NCBI GenBank assembly: GCA_003567135.1
Contig: PXAI01000385.1
Location: forward strand, 1 to 8,580
Length of the DNA stretch: 8,580 nucleotides
Source: Balneolia bacterium
GTDB taxonomy: Bacteria; Bacteroidota; Rhodothermia; Balneolales; Cyclonatronaceae
Direction: 5' to 3'
The position numbers were made by a program, and so were the translations under genes. This document shows positions 1-6,088 of the stretch, piece by piece. Each line of letters starts with the position of its first letter. Positions within the stretch are counted from its first letter, which is position 1. The notes below the pieces were generated by a model that made no database searches, was not told the origin of the DNA, and saw only the letters and a program-made list of their open reading frames with translations.

Positions 1-590
1 GTTCCGGTTGGCGGGAGCAGGATGCGTTCCCAGGTATCGCCAAAATCGGTGCTTCGGCGGATTCCGGATGCCCATCCCGCGTAAAAAACGGTTTCGCCTT
101 CAAAAACCACGTTGAAAGGAGGCGACTGCTGCGGCACTATGACAGGAACAGCTTCAATTTCCTGGCCGCCGTAGGAAATAGTTGTTGCACCGGGATCATC
201 CAGCGGAGTGGGGATAAAATCCCAGTCAACGCCGCGATCGGTTGACCGGTAAAAACCGAGGCCGGTTTGAACAGTACCGCCTCCGGGAGCGCTGGCATTG
301 TAGCCGAGCCCGACAAAAACGGTGTCCTGAGCAAGATCAATCGAGAACAGGCGTCCGCGGCCTGCGGTAACGGAATCGGCGTTATCGGGGATAAGCCAGT
401 CGATGCTGTTGCCGATGTTGTAATTCATGGACGGGCCGATCCAGAGCGTATCGCCAAAAGCGCCCATATTCGAGACGCTGTTCTGCCGGATGGAATTGAA
501 ATTATCCGGAGGAAGCGGGCCGGTGATCTGGGCCGAAACGGGCTCAGTAATCAGAAAAAGAGGGAGGAGCAGGAGAAACGTATATTTCAT
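1..590 (-). CDS. Secreted Asp-box (BNR/sialidase-type propeller) protein, N-terminal part
   Basis: The open frame starts at the ATG at 590-588 and runs off the left edge after 196 codons with no stop. Residues 1-20 form a signal peptide: Lys2, a hydrophobic stretch (LLLLPLFLI), then a V-S-A cleavage site before Gln21, so the protein is exported. Two Asp-box motifs of the S-x-D-x-G-x-x-W type are visible at residues 116-123 (STDRGVDW) and 180-187 (STDFGDTW), 64 residues apart. Asp-boxes mark turns between blades of sialidase, photosynthesis-stability-factor and sortilin-type beta-propellers, so the mature protein is probably a propeller. Enzymatic activity cannot be judged because most of the protein is missing. 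The start abuts the stop of the upstream lipoprotein gene (TAA then ATG, no gap) without a Shine-Dalgarno, which suggests translational coupling and a shared mRNA. A C-terminal sorting domain is possible but lies outside the window. Confidence 0.85.
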   Translation of the reverse strand, partial: MKYTFLLLLPLFLITEPVSAQITGPLPPDNFNSIRQNSVSNMGAFGDTLWIGPSMNYNIGNSIDWLIPDNADSVTAGRGRLFSIDLAQDTVFVGLGYNASAPGGGTVQTGLGFYRSTDRGVDWDFIPTPLDDPGATTISYGGQEIEAVPVIVPQQSPPFNVVFEGETVFYAGWASGIRRSTDFGDTWERILLPPTG

Positions 591-1403
591 TTATTCAACT
601 ATGGAGAACGTAGAAAAAAGAGTATCGCTGGAAACGCCCATGCGGTCGATGGCGTAGGTGAACACGTTGTAAACCTCAGGAGAGTTTTGGTTATTCACAA
701 AAAAGCGGCGCGTGTAAATGTTGTCGCCGGCTTCAAGATCGCCCGATCCGCCAGTTGAGGTATCGCCGTCATCCAGCATGGTAAACGGCCCGCCGCCAAG
801 CTGAATTCCGTTTGAATCGAAAAGCTCGAGATAAACCGCTTCGATGTTTTCATTGCCAGCCGGATGCACCGCCATCGTTTCAAAACGTGCTGCACGGTTT
901 CCACCGCTTGGAATCTGTACCGTTTCAGGATGATCGAAAGAGAGCACTTCAGGAGGATCAGTCAAAAATCCCAGAATATTGATTTTTCCCTGAATCGTAT
1001 TGGTAACCTGATTATCCAAGGTGCGGCCGTACACCTCAACGCGGTAATTGATGAACTGCGTGGTACTGGTATTAAGGCTGAAGGATGCGCCGAGCTTGTT
1101 ATCCGATTGCGGCTGAAACTGGCCATCGCGAAGCAGCGTGTTTGATGCTCCCGCAATAACGCGGTAATTCACCTCAGAAAGCTCATCGGGGCTCAGCACG
1201 CCGACCTGAAGCTGAACGGCAACGGTCGTGTCCTTGATTCCCATCTCCGGCTCGAACTGAATGTCCTCAGGCGAAATCTCCAGGGAGCTGATCAGGTTCC
1301 TGCTGGTTTCATAGGGTGATGTTCCCGGCGGATCATCGCAGGCCTGAAACAGTAAAAAAGCGACCGCCAGAAAAAGCAGGGAAAATCTGATTTTCGAAAT
1401 CAT
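591..1403 (-). CDS. Envelope lipoprotein of unknown function (choice-of-anchor-like C-terminal domain)
   Basis: The product is 270 residues. Residues 1-21 are a lipoprotein signal peptide: Lys4 and Arg6, a long hydrophobic core, then L-F-Q-A before Cys22. The -3 residue is Phe, which departs from the usual Leu but fits the looser lipobox of Bacteroidota. Cys22 is followed by Asp-Asp-Pro-Pro. Two regions follow. Residues about 45-145 are beta-rich and Ig-like. Residues about 150-270 contain an acidic loop (D211, D212, D214, D222, D227, then IYTRRF) resembling the DDG...GD..AGDGIYT loops of choice-of-anchor-type extracellular domains, possibly calcium-binding. It most likely sits on the outer membrane, facing either side. 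The gene is the first of a pair with the secreted Asp-box protein, whose ATG directly follows this TAA, so the two probably act together. No specific function is recognised. The ATG at 1403 is chosen because it gives a complete signal peptide; no Shine-Dalgarno precedes it. Confidence 0.82.
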   Translation of the reverse strand: MISKIRFSLLFLAVAFLLFQACDDPPGTSPYETSRNLISSLEISPEDIQFEPEMGIKDTTVAVQLQVGVLSPDELSEVNYRVIAGASNTLLRDGQFQPQSDNKLGASFSLNTSTTQFINYRVEVYGRTLDNQVTNTIQGKINILGFLTDPPEVLSFDHPETVQIPSGGNRAARFETMAVHPAGNENIEAVYLELFDSNGIQLGGGPFTMLDDGDTSTGGSGDLEAGDNIYTRRFFVNNQNSPEVYNVFTYAIDRMGVSSDTLFSTFSIVE

Positions 1404-1490
1404 GTGCTGGATTTAGGTAGAGTTTCTGTAAATGTACGCAACTGGAAAAGTTAATGCTTGGATATCCCGTAAAAAGATTGCGCATCCGTT

Positions 1491-1518
1491 ACAGATACGC
1501 AATGCATTATCGGGCACA
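1491..1518. repeat. Decayed copy of the 28-base GTAG palindrome
   Basis: Aligned without gaps to the intact 28-base unit at 1539-1566, this stretch matches at 16 of 28 positions. The matches include the uninterrupted central block ACGCAATGCATT (1497-1508), which recurs exactly at 1545-1556. The outer arms no longer pair. The copy starts 48 bases before the intact one, so the spacer may once have held a tandem pair, as in BIME-type arrangements. A small duplication of the central block alone is the alternative. Confidence 0.45.
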
Positions 1519-1526
1519 TCGAAAAC

Positions 1527-1578
1527 GCATGTCCTGTGGTAGCGACGCAATGCATTGCGTCGCTACCACAGGGCATGC
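1527..1578. repeat. Large near-perfect palindrome, REP-like (copy 1)
   Basis: Positions 1533-1572 form a perfect 40-base palindrome with no loop. One mismatched pair (T1532 against G1573, a wobble in RNA) extends it to 1527-1578. The core at 1539-1566 is 28 bases: GTAG, CGAC, the self-complementary centre GCAATGCATTGC, GTCG, CTAC. The same plan is seen at 4842-4869 with a different centre. Bacterial REP elements mobilised by RAYT-type transposases are hairpins next to a GTAG tetranucleotide, so the resemblance is suggestive, but no such transposase lies in this window. As RNA either strand would form a very stable hairpin. On the minus strand it is followed by GTTTTCG, so it could attenuate or end pta transcription, though the T-run is short. 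Confidence 0.8.
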
Positions 1579-1630
1579 CGGAGAGTTTCGGGTAGCATCT
1601 AATTTAAGAGTATCGCGAATAAATCGAATT

Positions 1631-1653
1631 AACCTTCCTAACGTAAGAAAGTT
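1631..1653 (-). terminator. Weak hairpin after pta, possible terminator
   Basis: Just downstream of the pta stop, the minus-strand RNA can pair AACUUUCUU with AGGAAGGUU across a five-base loop. This gives nine pairs, three of them G-U. The sequence that follows (AATTCGATTTATTCG) is AT-rich but has no run of T. The stem is weak, and the larger palindrome further down is a stronger candidate for ending transcription or protecting the mRNA 3' end. Confidence 0.25.
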
Positions 1654-1656
1654 CCG

Positions 1657-2640
1657 TTAATTTTGGAGTTGCGCGGTGACGCAGGCCGTATTTACGATAT
1701 CCTCCCAGCTGCATCCGCGGGAAAGATCGTTCATAGGCTTTGCAAGGCCTTGTATAATCGGGCCGATTGCCGTTGCGCCACCGAGACGCTCGCTGATTTT
1801 GTAGCCGATATTACCGGCGTCGATATTCGGGAAAACGTACACGTTGGCTTTGCCGGCTACGCCTGAGCCGGGCGCTTTGCGTTCGCCGATATCGGGCATA
1901 AACGCCGCGTCAAACTGAAGTTCGCCGTCCACCTTGAGATCAGGACGTTTTTCCTGAACCAGCTTCAGCGCTTCGGTTACGATGTCCACGCGTTCGTGAC
2001 GGGCGCTGCCTTTTGTGGAAAATGAGAGCATCGCCACGCGGGGATCTTCTTTTATGAGCGACTTATGCGTTTCAGCCGAATCAATGGCGATACTTGCAAG
2101 CTGAGTAGAATCCGGATAGGGCACTACAGCGCAGTCGCCGTAGGTGAGCGTTTTGCCGTCGCGGGTGTGCATCAGGAAAATGCTGGAGACGATATCGGAA
2201 CCTTTTTTCAGGCCGATTCCCTGTATGGCGGCGCGAAGTACATCTCCGGTAGTGTTTACCGCACCTGCGACACAGCCGTCAGCATTACCCGTGGCGACGA
2301 GCATCGCGGCAAAATAAAGTGGCGTGGTGCTGATGATTTTCTCCGCCTGCTCCAGCGTTAATCCTTTGTGCGCGCGCCGGGCCTGGAATTCGGCCACAAG
2401 CGTTTCGCTGTCTCCGAAGCTGTCAAAGCTGATGATCTGAACATCATCCGGCAGACTGATGCTCTGCTTTTCGGCATTTTTACGAACGGCTTTTTCGTCG
2501 CCGATCAGAATAACTTTACAGAGGGATTCTTTTGAGAGGAAAGCTGCGGCTTTAAGCGTTCTCACGTCCTCTGATTCGGGCAGGACGATCGTTTTGCTGA
2601 GTACTTTTGCGTTGTTTCTGAGTGTGTTAATCAATTCCAT
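1657..2640 (-). CDS. pta: Phosphate acetyltransferase (short, single-domain form)
   Basis: The product is 327 residues, the size of the catalytic PTA_PTB domain alone, without the N-terminal DRTGG/AAA-like regulatory domains of the long enterobacterial enzyme. It interconverts acetyl-CoA plus phosphate with acetyl phosphate plus CoA in the cytosol. Family motifs appear in order: VLPESEDVRTLKAA near the start; ATGNADGCVAGAVNTTGDVLRAA at about 116-138; the PYPDSTQLASIAIDSA block; LSFSTKGSA; DGELQFDAA; KANVYVFPNIDAGNIGYK; and the C-terminal NDLSRGCSWEDIV. R308 and D314 in the last block match the Arg and Asp needed for catalysis in the Methanosarcina enzyme. The gene follows ackA with a 15-base gap, so acetyl phosphate made by one enzyme is used by the other. 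The start at 2640 gives the standard N-terminus; no Shine-Dalgarno is visible. EutD-type paralogues are similar, but the ackA neighbour settles the name. Confidence 0.96.
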   Translation of the reverse strand: MELINTLRNNAKVLSKTIVLPESEDVRTLKAAAFLSKESLCKVILIGDEKAVRKNAEKQSISLPDDVQIISFDSFGDSETLVAEFQARRAHKGLTLEQAEKIISTTPLYFAAMLVATGNADGCVAGAVNTTGDVLRAAIQGIGLKKGSDIVSSIFLMHTRDGKTLTYGDCAVVPYPDSTQLASIAIDSAETHKSLIKEDPRVAMLSFSTKGSARHERVDIVTEALKLVQEKRPDLKVDGELQFDAAFMPDIGERKAPGSGVAGKANVYVFPNIDAGNIGYKISERLGGATAIGPIIQGLAKPMNDLSRGCSWEDIVNTACVTAQLQN

Positions 2641-2655
2641 AAAACGAATATTCTG

Positions 2656-3879
2656 TTAAATCCAGGGTGACTGTTTAGATGCGGATGCGATTTTGGCGGC
2701 ATCAATGGCGATTACGAGTTCCTCGTTGGTCGGAACCACGAGTACTTCAACCCTGGAGTTGTCCGTGCTGATTCTGTTGATCTCGCCGCGTTTAATATTG
2801 TTGTTGCGTTCTTCATCCAGCTTGATGCCGAGATAATCCAGCTCTCTCACGCATTTTTTGCGGATATAAGCCGAGTTCTCGCCGATTCCGGCGGTGAAGA
2901 TAATGGAGTCGCATCCGTTCATGGTGGCCACGTAAGAGCCGATATACTGCTTCACGCGATGACAAAAGACGTCGATCGCGCGCTGACAACGACGGTCGCC
3001 ATTCTCAGCCTCAACAATCAGGTCGCGCATGTCTGACCCGTATCCGCTCAATCCCAGCAATCCGCTGTGACGATTCAGCAGGGCGTGCAGGCTGTTCAGC
3101 GGGAGTTCTTCCTTTTCGACTAGATAGAACAAAATAGAAGGATCGATATCGCCGCAGCGCGTGCCCATGACGAGTCCGGACAGGGGAGTGAAGCCCATGG
3201 AGCAGTCCACTGACTTACCGCCATCGATGGCTGCAATAGAAGCGCCGTTTCCAAGATGACAGCTTATGACCTTTGTTTCCTTAACCGGCTTTTCGGTCAT
3301 TTGATAATACTGGCGACTCACATAATAGTGAGAGGTTCCGTGAAACCCGTATTTCCGGATTTTATACCTGCGGTAAAGCCGGTGCGGTAATCCGTACAGA
3401 TACGCCTTTGCGGGCAGTGAATGATGAAACGCTGTGTCGAAAACAGCCACGTGCGGGATATTCGGCAACGCTTCGCGCGCGGCCTGGATACCCTTAAGGT
3501 TCGGCGGATTGTGAAGCGGGGCCAGGTCGAATGCCTGCTCGATCGCTTCCAGAACGCTTTCGTCAACCAGGGCGGAGTCTTTGAAGTCCTCGCCTCCGTG
3601 CACAACGCGGTGCCCGACCGCCTTGATGTCGTCAGGAGAATTGATAATTCCATTATCAGCATTGAGCAGGTAGCTCAGAATTTCATTCAGCGCATCTACG
3701 TGGTTGTTAATGGTGCGCGAATCCTTCGTTTTCTTTCCGTTCGTTGGTTCGTGTTTTACAATGGCCGTTACCGCGCCAATTCGCTCAATAATTCCTTTGC
3801 ATACGTCGGATTTGTCCTCAGTTTCAATAAGATTATACTTTACGGATGAGCTTCCGCAGTTGATAACTAATACTAACAT
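2656..3879 (-). CDS. ackA: Acetate kinase
   Basis: The product is 407 residues, normal for the family (about 400). It transfers phosphate between acetyl phosphate and ADP, giving acetate and ATP in the cytosol; the reverse reaction activates acetate. It belongs to the acetate and sugar kinase/Hsc70/actin (ASKHA) fold. Landmarks keep the same numbers as the well-studied Methanosarcina enzyme: N7 in VINCGSSSVKYNL, R91 in GHRVVHGG, D148 in VFDTAFH, H180 in KYGFHGTSH and R241 in VMGTRCGDIDPS. The adenosine loop FTAGIGEN lies at about 328-335, and the magnesium-binding Glu is in PTNEEL (386-387). All catalytic residues are present, so the enzyme should be active. It is the first gene of an ackA-pta pair and its promoter should lie in the AT-rich spacer upstream, where a TGTTC/GAACA inverted repeat sits about 40 bases before the start. 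No Shine-Dalgarno is visible before the ATG. Confidence 0.98.
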   Translation of the reverse strand: MLVLVINCGSSSVKYNLIETEDKSDVCKGIIERIGAVTAIVKHEPTNGKKTKDSRTINNHVDALNEILSYLLNADNGIINSPDDIKAVGHRVVHGGEDFKDSALVDESVLEAIEQAFDLAPLHNPPNLKGIQAAREALPNIPHVAVFDTAFHHSLPAKAYLYGLPHRLYRRYKIRKYGFHGTSHYYVSRQYYQMTEKPVKETKVISCHLGNGASIAAIDGGKSVDCSMGFTPLSGLVMGTRCGDIDPSILFYLVEKEELPLNSLHALLNRHSGLLGLSGYGSDMRDLIVEAENGDRRCQRAIDVFCHRVKQYIGSYVATMNGCDSIIFTAGIGENSAYIRKKCVRELDYLGIKLDEERNNNIKRGEINRISTDNSRVEVLVVPTNEELVIAIDAAKIASASKQSPWI

Positions 3880-3914
3880 TTTCAGTAAAATTAAATATTT
3901 AAATATTCCAACCT

Positions 3915-3925
3915 TGTTCTGAACA
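3915..3925. promoter_or_regulatory. TGTTC-N-GAACA inverted repeat upstream of ackA
   Basis: TGTTC and GAACA are separated by one base, 36 to 46 bases upstream of the ackA start codon. That position and dyad symmetry suit an operator bound by a dimeric regulator. The site is short, only one copy was noticed and no regulator gene is nearby, so this is a candidate only. Confidence 0.25.
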
Positions 3926-4329
3926 GGTATGGTGCACGTTCATAGCTTAATTAATTTTGTGCGCTGAAAGATAAGGAATTCTGAGACGAAAATTAAGGAT
4001 GAATCATTAGGGTTTTGTGTGTGTAAGTAATTGTAATTAATCATCCTATATAGAAGTACTATTCGTGGTGACAGCAGATTTGCAACGTACACCTACTTTC
4101 ATGTCATAGAAAGAAATTTGATACCAGGTAAAAAGGTGATAAGAATCAGATAGTATAAATCCATCGCCTTGCTTTTTATTATGATATGATGTGTTGCCAC
4201 TTTAATTTTTAGTGCCAATTTCTTCAAAATTCATTCAGTCCTCAATTTTCATTACATTTAATAAGTAACTGGAATCAAGCCCGTTAATAGTAATGAGTTT
4301 ATCTCAAGGATCAATCAGCTAAAAACAAC

Positions 4330-4335
4330 GAGGTG
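4330..4335 (+). promoter_or_regulatory. Strong Shine-Dalgarno (GAGGTG) deciding a GTG start
   Basis: GAGGTG is an exact match to the anti-Shine-Dalgarno complement. It ends five bases before the GTG at 4341, and an in-frame TAA at 4320-4322 rules out a longer protein. It is notable because the core genes here mostly lack such a site. Confidence 0.6.
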
Positions 4336-4340
4336 TTGCC

Positions 4341-4595
4341 GTGAATACAACAGACATAAATACAAAACTTATCGACAGTTACATCTCTTTGTTGAAAAAC
4401 ATGAGTGCGCAAAACAAGCTTGACTTGATTTCAAGACTCACCAGTACCGTAAAGAAAGACTTAGAACAAGAGAATAGTGCTTTTTATAAAGCTTTTGGTG
4501 ATTGGGATGAAAATGAGAGTGCAGAAGACTTGATTGAGACCATAAGGGAATCCAGAACATGTAATAGAACCATATCCTATTCCCATGATTACTGA
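4341..4595 (+). CDS. Antitoxin-like protein of the type usually paired with PIN-domain toxins
   Basis: The product is 84 residues, starting at GTG behind a good Shine-Dalgarno. Its N-terminal half (LIDSYISLLKNMSAQNKLDL) is helical. The C-terminal part, FGDWDENESAEDLIETIRESR followed by TCNR, resembles the tail of small antitoxins encoded just before VapC-like PIN-domain nucleases in Bacteroidota and cyanobacteria (FGxF...SAxEIIExIRxSRxFNR). In those systems the tail wraps the toxin and the complex represses its own promoter. The assignment is by remembered pattern, not a search. No PIN toxin follows: the 3' end overlaps by 11 bases the start of a second antitoxin-like gene. The last residues after the NR motif (TISYSHDY) differ from the usual short acidic or aromatic ending, so the original toxin may have been lost at this seam. 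It could be a remnant, a stand-alone antitoxin acting on a toxin elsewhere, or part of an unrecognised pair. Confidence 0.7.
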   Translation: MNTTDINTKLIDSYISLLKNMSAQNKLDLISRLTSTVKKDLEQENSAFYKAFGDWDENESAEDLIETIRESRTCNRTISYSHDY

Positions 4596-4818
4596 TTTCA
4601 AAAAAATTGAACATTCCGCTTTAGAACTGGATGAAAAGCATCGTGCAGAGCTGGCCAAGCGACTTATAAAAAGCCTTGACAAGCACGTTGATAAGGATAT
4701 TGAACAAACCTGGATTGATGAAGTTCGTCGAAGAAAGGAAGAAGTAAAATCAGGCAAGGTTAAGCCCGTTCCGGGAGATCAGGTTCACAAAGAAGCCAGA
4801 AATATTCTGAATAAGTGA
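4585..4818 (+). CDS. Putative addiction-module antitoxin (Unstab_antitox/TIGR02574-like)
   Basis: The product is 77 residues. The pattern L-x-L-x-x-x-x-R-x-x-L-A-x-x-L-I-x-S-L near the start (ALELDEKHRAELAKRLIKSL), followed by W-I-D-E-x-x-R-R and a basic segment (RRRKEEVKSGKVKPVPGDQV), is typical of the addiction-module component family. In that family the tail has the form G-x-x-x-x-x-x-G-x-E/Q-V. These antitoxins normally precede and neutralise a RelE/ParE-type ribonuclease or gyrase toxin. None is encoded here: 20 bases after the stop comes a palindrome, then the converging DUF445 gene. The ATG at 4585 lies inside the end of the previous gene and has no Shine-Dalgarno, so translation is probably coupled to it. 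Gly-Asp-Gln-Val in place of the common Gly-Glu-Glu-Val is a minor variation. The family call is fairly firm; function without a toxin is uncertain. Confidence 0.78.
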   Translation: MITDFKKIEHSALELDEKHRAELAKRLIKSLDKHVDKDIEQTWIDEVRRRKEEVKSGKVKPVPGDQVHKEARNILNK

Positions 4819-4836
4819 GATTGCAAAATCATCCAC

Positions 4837-4874
4837 ATCCTGTAGGGACAGGGCATGCCCTGTCCCTACAGGAT
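4837..4874. repeat. Perfect 38-base palindrome, REP-like (copy 2), possible terminator for the plus-strand genes
   Basis: The sequence is perfectly self-complementary over 38 bases with no loop. Its 28-base core at 4842-4869 reads GTAG, GGAC, the self-complementary AGGGCATGCCCT, GTCC, CTAC. This is the same architecture and length as the core at 1539-1566. Both copies are also flanked by CCT on the outside left, and the string ACAGGGCATGCC occurs in both regions. It lies between the convergent antitoxin-like and DUF445 genes. On the plus strand it is followed by ATTGTTTTATATT, so it could end transcription of the antitoxin pair. On the minus strand there is no adjacent T-run. Being a dispersed repeat and acting as a terminator are compatible. 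Confidence 0.8.
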
Positions 4875-4963
4875 TGTTTTATATTAACCTGTGCGTAATT
4901 TTTGCATCCTCAAATTTGGAAAAAGTCCATCGCAAAATAAGGCCATCCCTGTCTGCAATCATT

Positions 4964-6088
4964 TCAATCAGCATACCGTGAAATCCCCACATCCATCAAC
5001 CATACCAGCAACCCGACAGATAGGAAAAATATCAGGCTGATGACCGGATCCCAGATTAGAAAACCGGCAAGGGTTCCGATTATGGCGCCGAGGTACTGGA
5101 TAAACTGCAGGTGCTCGGCTGTGGCGCCTTTAATCAGGGATTCGAGTTTGGCCTCATCGTACTGATCCAGGTTTTCATGCACAATTTTCTGAACGTGAAT
5201 CCGGCGGAGGGATTTTTCGGCTACGCGAAGGATGATTTTCTCAATTTCTTCCTGCTCGTTCTGAAGCTTTTCGGGCAGTTTATCCAGCACAAATCCGATC
5301 TCGTTATAGGCTTCTGAAAAGGCTTCGGGTACGTTATTGAGCTCATCTTCAAGAATATACTTTAATTCTTTGCCTTTCAGCAGAATAAACATGCGAAGCG
5401 CTATTTTATCGAGACGCGAATCATCGGTCTTTCTGAGGATCAGCTCTTCCGTTTTTCCGATGATCTTTGCGCGAATTTCGGAGTCATCGAGCGACTTTTT
5501 TACGAAGCCGGTGAGCAGGTTTTTGAAGTCATTCCGAAACGTTTCGTCGGATGTGATATCTCTCAGGTAGCTGATGATCATTTCGCTGATCTGCTGTAAC
5601 TGGCCCGTTTTGATGAGATGCTCACGTATCCGCTCCGGGTTGATCAGATTCTTTTCCACCGCGACCGCCATTCGCTCGGCGATCATCGCTTTTCGTGCGG
5701 GAATGAGTCCGTGACCCAGCAACGGACGCTTTTTCCGCGGATAAAATAACATTCTTATCGCCAGCCAGTTTGTACCGAATCCGATTAGTCCGCTGACGCT
5801 CAGTATTCTCAGAAGTCCCGAAAACTCGACCGTGTAGTCGAATGGAAAAGTGATCTGCTGTGCGGGAAAATCCCACCAAATTGAAACGATGACGCCCGCG
5901 ATCAGCAAAAAGGGAAGAAGCTTCAGCAAAACCACCGCAGCAGTTGGCGGACCGGCTGTCTCTTTTGGCAGATCCGGCTCCTGCAAAAATTCAGTTTTCG
6001 GTTCGTTATCAAACTTTGAGAAAACGGCGGAAATCGACCCGATTAGGGTTTTATCCTCAGTGTCTGATTTCTTTTCTTCGGGCTTCAT
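4964..6088 (-). CDS. DUF445 family membrane protein
   Basis: The product is 374 residues. A hydrophilic N-terminus (1-48) precedes a membrane helix at about 50-72 and a second at about 89-112. The latter contains the family signature GLIGFGTNWLAIRMLFYP, followed by RKKRPLLGHGLIPARK (118-133). A long helical, charged region (about 135-320) with coiled-coil character follows. The C-terminus, ATAEHLQFIQYLGAIIG and onward, forms two more hydrophobic stretches (about 330-347 and 348-366). This matches the DUF445 pattern of membrane anchors at both ends around a large soluble domain, as in YheB/YjiN-type proteins. The molecular function of the family is unknown, although Bacillus members have been linked to the spore or cell envelope. 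The ATG at 6088 overlaps the topoisomerase-like gene's TGA (ATGA), so it is the last gene of the operon. The unusually charged first 45 residues look lineage-specific. Confidence 0.9.
   Translation of the reverse strand: MKPEEKKSDTEDKTLIGSISAVFSKFDNEPKTEFLQEPDLPKETAGPPTAAVVLLKLLPFLLIAGVIVSIWWDFPAQQITFPFDYTVEFSGLLRILSVSGLIGFGTNWLAIRMLFYPRKKRPLLGHGLIPARKAMIAERMAVAVEKNLINPERIREHLIKTGQLQQISEMIISYLRDITSDETFRNDFKNLLTGFVKKSLDDSEIRAKIIGKTEELILRKTDDSRLDKIALRMFILLKGKELKYILEDELNNVPEAFSEAYNEIGFVLDKLPEKLQNEQEEIEKIILRVAEKSLRRIHVQKIVHENLDQYDEAKLESLIKGATAEHLQFIQYLGAIIGTLAGFLIWDPVISLIFFLSVGLLVWLMDVGISRYAD

Larger units (their letters stand above)
1404..1656. other. Intergenic spacer between pta and the lipoprotein gene
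   Basis: These 253 bases hold no credible gene. They contain the large palindrome at 1527-1578, a decayed copy of it at 1491-1518, and a weak hairpin just after the pta stop codon. The promoter of the lipoprotein unit should lie here, reading leftwards. TACATTTA on the minus strand, about 25 bases before the start codon, is similar to the TAnnTTTG -7 box of Bacteroidota, but no matching TTTG upstream element was found, so no promoter is called. Confidence 0.6.
3880..4340. other. AT-rich divergent intergenic region
   Basis: This is a 461-base spacer between divergently read ackA (leftwards) and the antitoxin-like genes (rightwards). It is visibly richer in A and T than the core genes on either side. 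No start-initiated reading frame of convincing coding character was found on either strand. It must hold the ackA promoter and probably that of the plus-strand pair, but no consensus promoter could be assigned. AAATATTTAAATATTT, next to the ackA start, is a simple AT-rich self-complementary stretch. Confidence 0.6.

Noticed and set aside
267..758. Plus-strand open frame of 163 codons
   Set aside because: It is antisense to both the Asp-box protein, which has a signal peptide and two Asp-boxes, and the lipoprotein. It has no family signal of its own.
1527..1578. Palindrome as a CRISPR repeat or simple rho-independent terminator
   Set aside because: There is no spacer-repeat periodicity, and the T-run after the stem is only four bases. 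The shared plan with the second palindrome fits a dispersed repeat better than a plain terminator.
3421..3849. Plus-strand open frame of 142 codons
   Set aside because: It is fully antisense to acetate kinase, whose catalytic residues are all in place; no independent support.
4046..4201. Open stretch of 51 codons on the minus strand in the ackA upstream spacer (contains HLFTWYQISFYDMKVGVRC)
   Set aside because: It is bounded by stops, has no start codon at its beginning, lies in AT-rich DNA, and a comparable open stretch exists on the opposite strand over the same bases. It could be a fossil of a lost gene, but nothing recognisable supports that.
4819..4963. Remnant of a RelE/ParE toxin after the addiction-module antitoxin
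   Set aside because: All three plus-strand frames were read for toxin-like motifs (start with strand-helix pattern, C-terminal HxRRxPxYW). None is present, and most of the space is the palindrome.
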